In this document: positions 35,588 through 37,154 of the stretch, piece by piece
Layout of the letters: every line of letters starts with the position of its first letter
Position numbering within the stretch: the first letter of the stretch is position 1
Assembly (NCBI RefSeq): GCF_944384695.1
Contig: NZ_CALWUQ010000014.1
Span: 1-37,154 of the forward strand
Direction: 5' to 3'
Source of the DNA: an uncultured Agathobaculum sp.
GTDB taxonomy: Bacteria > Bacillota > Clostridia > Oscillospirales > Butyricicoccaceae
Length of the DNA: 37,154 nucleotides
The notes under the pieces: generated by a model
Told to the model about the DNA's origin: nothing
Seen by the model: only the letters and a program-made list of their open reading frames with translations
Databases searched by the model: none
Made by a program: the position numbers and the translations under genes

Positions 35588-36748
35588 ATGACCACGGTTT
35601 ACCTCATCCGTCACGCCGAGGCCGAGGGCAATGTCTATCGCCGCTGCCACGGGCAGTATGACAGCCTGCTCACGCCTCGCGCGTATCAGCAGCTGCCGTA
35701 TCTGGCAAAGCGGTTTGAAAACGTGCCGCTGGACGCAGTGTATGCGTCCGATTTGTTCCGCGCGCGCACGACTGCCAAGGCGGTCGCCGCGCCGCACGGG
35801 CTGAATGTGGAAATCCATCCGGTGCTGCGCGAAATCGACATGGGCGATTGGGAGGATTTGCCGTGGGCCGAGTTGCCGCGCATCTGGCCGGAGGAATATG
35901 CCGTTTGGCGCGCGCGTCCATGGGATGCGGTGCCGCCGCACGGCGAGAGCGTCATGCAGGCAGGGCGGCGCATGCTGGACGGTGTGAAGCGGTTGGTGCA
36001 GGAGCACGACGGACAGCAAATCGCCGTTGTGACGCACGGCTCAGCCATCCGCGGCGCGTTGACCATCGCGCACGGCTTTGCGCCCGAGCAGATGGGAGAA
36101 ATCGGCTGGGGCGACAACACCTGCGTTGCCAAGCTCGGGTTTGACGGGGAAGGACACATTGACGTGGTGTACGAAAACGACGCTTCCCATCTGCCGCAGG
36201 AGCTGTCCACCTTTGCCTCCATCGGCTGGACGGATAACAAGGGTGTGCCGAACACGCCGCAGCTCTGGTTCCGCCGCGCTGACCCGATGGACGCGGAAGA
36301 CGCGGACAAGATTGTTACGTTTATGCGCGAGCTGCATCAAAACGCCTACGGTACGGACACAGGGCTGGATGCCGCGGCCCTGCTCGCGGACGTGGCGCGC
36401 GCGCAGCGCGTGTCGCCGCGCTCGTGCTGCTTCGGCTGTTTGGAGGACGGCACGCCCGTGTCGCTCGTCTACCTCAAAACATGGTATGACGATGAGCCGG
36501 CGGTCGGGCTGGTCGGCGGCTTTTGTATCAACGCGGCATTTCGCGGCCACGGCCTGAGCGGGCAGATTCTCGGGCAGGCCATCAGCGTGTACCGCGCGCT
36601 CGGCAAGGATTACTTATGCGCGCATGTCGCGTCGGAAAACGCGCGTGCACAGGGTTTTTATCACAAATTCGCATTCGAGCAGCGCGGCGAATATCGGGAC
36701 GAAAACGGCCTACATTTCCGTATGTTCAAGCGGATTTGCATAGATTGA
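35588..36748 (+). CDS. Histidine phosphatase-GNAT acetyltransferase fusion
   Basis: A 386-residue two-domain protein. Residues 1 to about 205 are a histidine phosphatase (phosphoglycerate mutase-like) with LIRHAEAEGN (catalytic His9), the acidic EIDMGDWE region (82-89) and the second histidine THG (His150). Residues about 225-380 are a GNAT acetyltransferase with the acetyl-CoA loop AFRGHGLSGQ (317-326) and the ENARAQGFYHKFAFEQRG motif (350-367). It starts 3 bases after pyrD and is probably cotranscribed. Substrates are unknown; a small-molecule phosphatase plus an amino-group acetylase is the plain reading. The frame is continuous, so the fusion is not a sequencing break. Confidence 0.88.
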   Translation: MTTVYLIRHAEAEGNVYRRCHGQYDSLLTPRAYQQLPYLAKRFENVPLDAVYASDLFRARTTAKAVAAPHGLNVEIHPVLREIDMGDWEDLPWAELPRIWPEEYAVWRARPWDAVPPHGESVMQAGRRMLDGVKRLVQEHDGQQIAVVTHGSAIRGALTIAHGFAPEQMGEIGWGDNTCVAKLGFDGEGHIDVVYENDASHLPQELSTFASIGWTDNKGVPNTPQLWFRRADPMDAEDADKIVTFMRELHQNAYGTDTGLDAAALLADVARAQRVSPRSCCFGCLEDGTPVSLVYLKTWYDDEPAVGLVGGFCINAAFRGHGLSGQILGQAISVYRALGKDYLCAHVASENARAQGFYHKFAFEQRGEYRDENGLHFRMFKRICID

Positions 36749-36757
36749 CGCATTTTG

Positions 36758-36790
36758 GAAGGGCATTCTACCGTCGGTAGAGCGCCCTTC
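36758..36790 (+). terminator. Hairpin after the fusion gene, probable terminator
   Basis: GAAGGGC (36758-36764) pairs with GCCCTTC (36784-36790) and TCTACC (36767-36772) with GGTAGA (36776-36781), with a two-base internal mismatch. The tail TTCC is poor in T, so termination is not certain. Confidence 0.55.
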
Positions 36791-36803
36791 TTCCGTCTGT
36801 CGG

Positions 36804-36832
36804 TTGCCGCGCGCAACGCATTCTGCTATGCT
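36804..36832 (+). promoter_or_regulatory. Promoter of the truncated XRE gene
   Basis: TTGCCG (36804-36809) and TATGCT (36827-36832) are spaced by 17 bases and the -10 is extended (TGCTATGCT), 28 bases before the start. Confidence 0.65.
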
Positions 36833-36859
36833 GAAAGCAGGAAAAGGGAGGTGGAGCAT

Positions 36860-36997
36860 ATGGATGCAAGGAATACGGGCGCGCTGATTGCCGCGCGGCG
36901 CAAGGCATTGGGGCTGACGCAAAAGCAGCTGGCCGAACGGCTGCTGGTGTCGGATAAGGCGGTCAGCAAATGGGAAAACGGGGTATCACTTAGATAA
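36860..36997 (+). pseudogene. XRE-family helix-turn-helix regulator, 3'-truncated
   Basis: The ATG at 36860, with GGGAGGTGGAG upstream, opens a 45-residue frame that is the first part of a Cro/C1-type repressor: LIAARRKALGLTQKQLAERL followed by SDKAVSKWENGVSL. In intact homologues this is followed by PDISLLP...; here the frame changes at residue 45 to Arg and a TAA stop. The helix-turn-helix is therefore nearly complete but the rest of the protein is absent. The sequence to the right is palindromic DNA unrelated to the gene, so I infer an insertion or rearrangement at about 36991. Confidence 0.75.
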
Positions 36998-37057
36998 AGA
37001 TACCACACCAATCCCACGCTGACTTTTGCTCAACCGATACAGCCGGAGGACTGGATA

Positions 37058-37111
37058 ACAAGAAAAGGCGGTATGCGACCCGTGGAGGGGTAGCGTACCG
37101 CCTTTTCTTGT
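37058..37111. repeat. 54-base near-perfect palindrome
   Basis: ACAAGAAAAGGCGGTA (37058-37073) and TACCGCCTTTTCTTGT (37096-37111) are perfect 16-bp inverted repeats. The 22 bases between continue the stem (TGC/GCG with one wobble, one G-A mismatch, then ACCC/GGGT) to a GTGGAG hexaloop. No T-run follows, so it is not a plain terminator. Confidence 0.8.
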
Positions 37112-37119
37112 GGGGGTTT

Positions 37120-37145
37120 CCAAAGGGGGCAACGCCCCCATTTGG
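37120..37145. repeat. Second palindrome at the right end
   Basis: CCAAA-GGGGGC (37120-37130) pairs with GCCCCC-A-TTTGG (37134-37145), an 11-bp stem with a one-base bulge and an AAC loop. It stands 8 bases after the larger palindrome. No gene is visible from 36998 to the end. Confidence 0.75.
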
Positions 37146-37154
37146 CACACGACT

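Overview
The window is a replication-origin region of a Gram-positive, fairly GC-rich bacterium, most likely a member of the Clostridia (Oscillospiraceae/Butyricicoccaceae-like; the family is a guess from gene order and composition). Three things point there: the classic Firmicutes order gyrA-gyrB-remB-recF-yaaA-dnaN-dnaA | rpmH-rnpA-yidD-yidC-jag-mnmE-mnmG-rsmG-noc-parA-parB, exact Bacillus-type parS sites, and a Gram-positive-type LexA-like box before recA.

Left arm (1-8427, all leftward): gyrA (cut by the window edge), gyrB, remB, recF, an S4-domain yaaA, dnaN and dnaA. The dnaN-dnaA gap (6918-7146) holds DnaA boxes, a C-rich stretch, a CTACTACTA DnaA-trio and an AT-rich tract, which is the arrangement of a Bacillus-type unwinding region. 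The gap between dnaA and rpmH (8428-8757) holds the divergent promoters and two more DnaA boxes. Transcription diverges from this point, co-directional with replication on both sides.

Right arm, 8758-21157: ribosomal protein L34, RNase P protein, the membrane insertase pair YidD/YidC, the RNA-binding protein Jag, the tRNA modification pair MnmE/MnmG, RsmG, then Noc, ParA and ParB with two perfect parS sites flanking the noc terminator. A coiled-coil membrane protein of unknown function, a divergent seryl-tRNA synthetase and an FlK-like thioesterase follow. The rpmH-rnpA spacer is unusually long and full of inverted repeats.

21202-28036: an AlkA-type DNA glycosylase, a 3'-truncated SGNH hydrolase and a tRNA-Leu(UAG) on the minus strand, then a lipoprotein next to a two-component system, which runs by overlap into a DUF1385 membrane protein and prmC. 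28176-36748: recA-recX, pepF, rimO-pgsA, pyrK-pyrD and a histidine phosphatase-GNAT fusion. The window ends in a truncated XRE regulator followed by two strong palindromes, the only part that looks like accessory or mobile DNA.

Most of the window is conserved housekeeping DNA. I found no clear new defence or mobile system. The items most worth a second look are the palindromic element at the right end, the structured rpmH-rnpA spacer, the second DnaA-box-like cluster before mnmG, the lipoprotein/two-component cluster and the phosphatase-acetyltransferase fusion.
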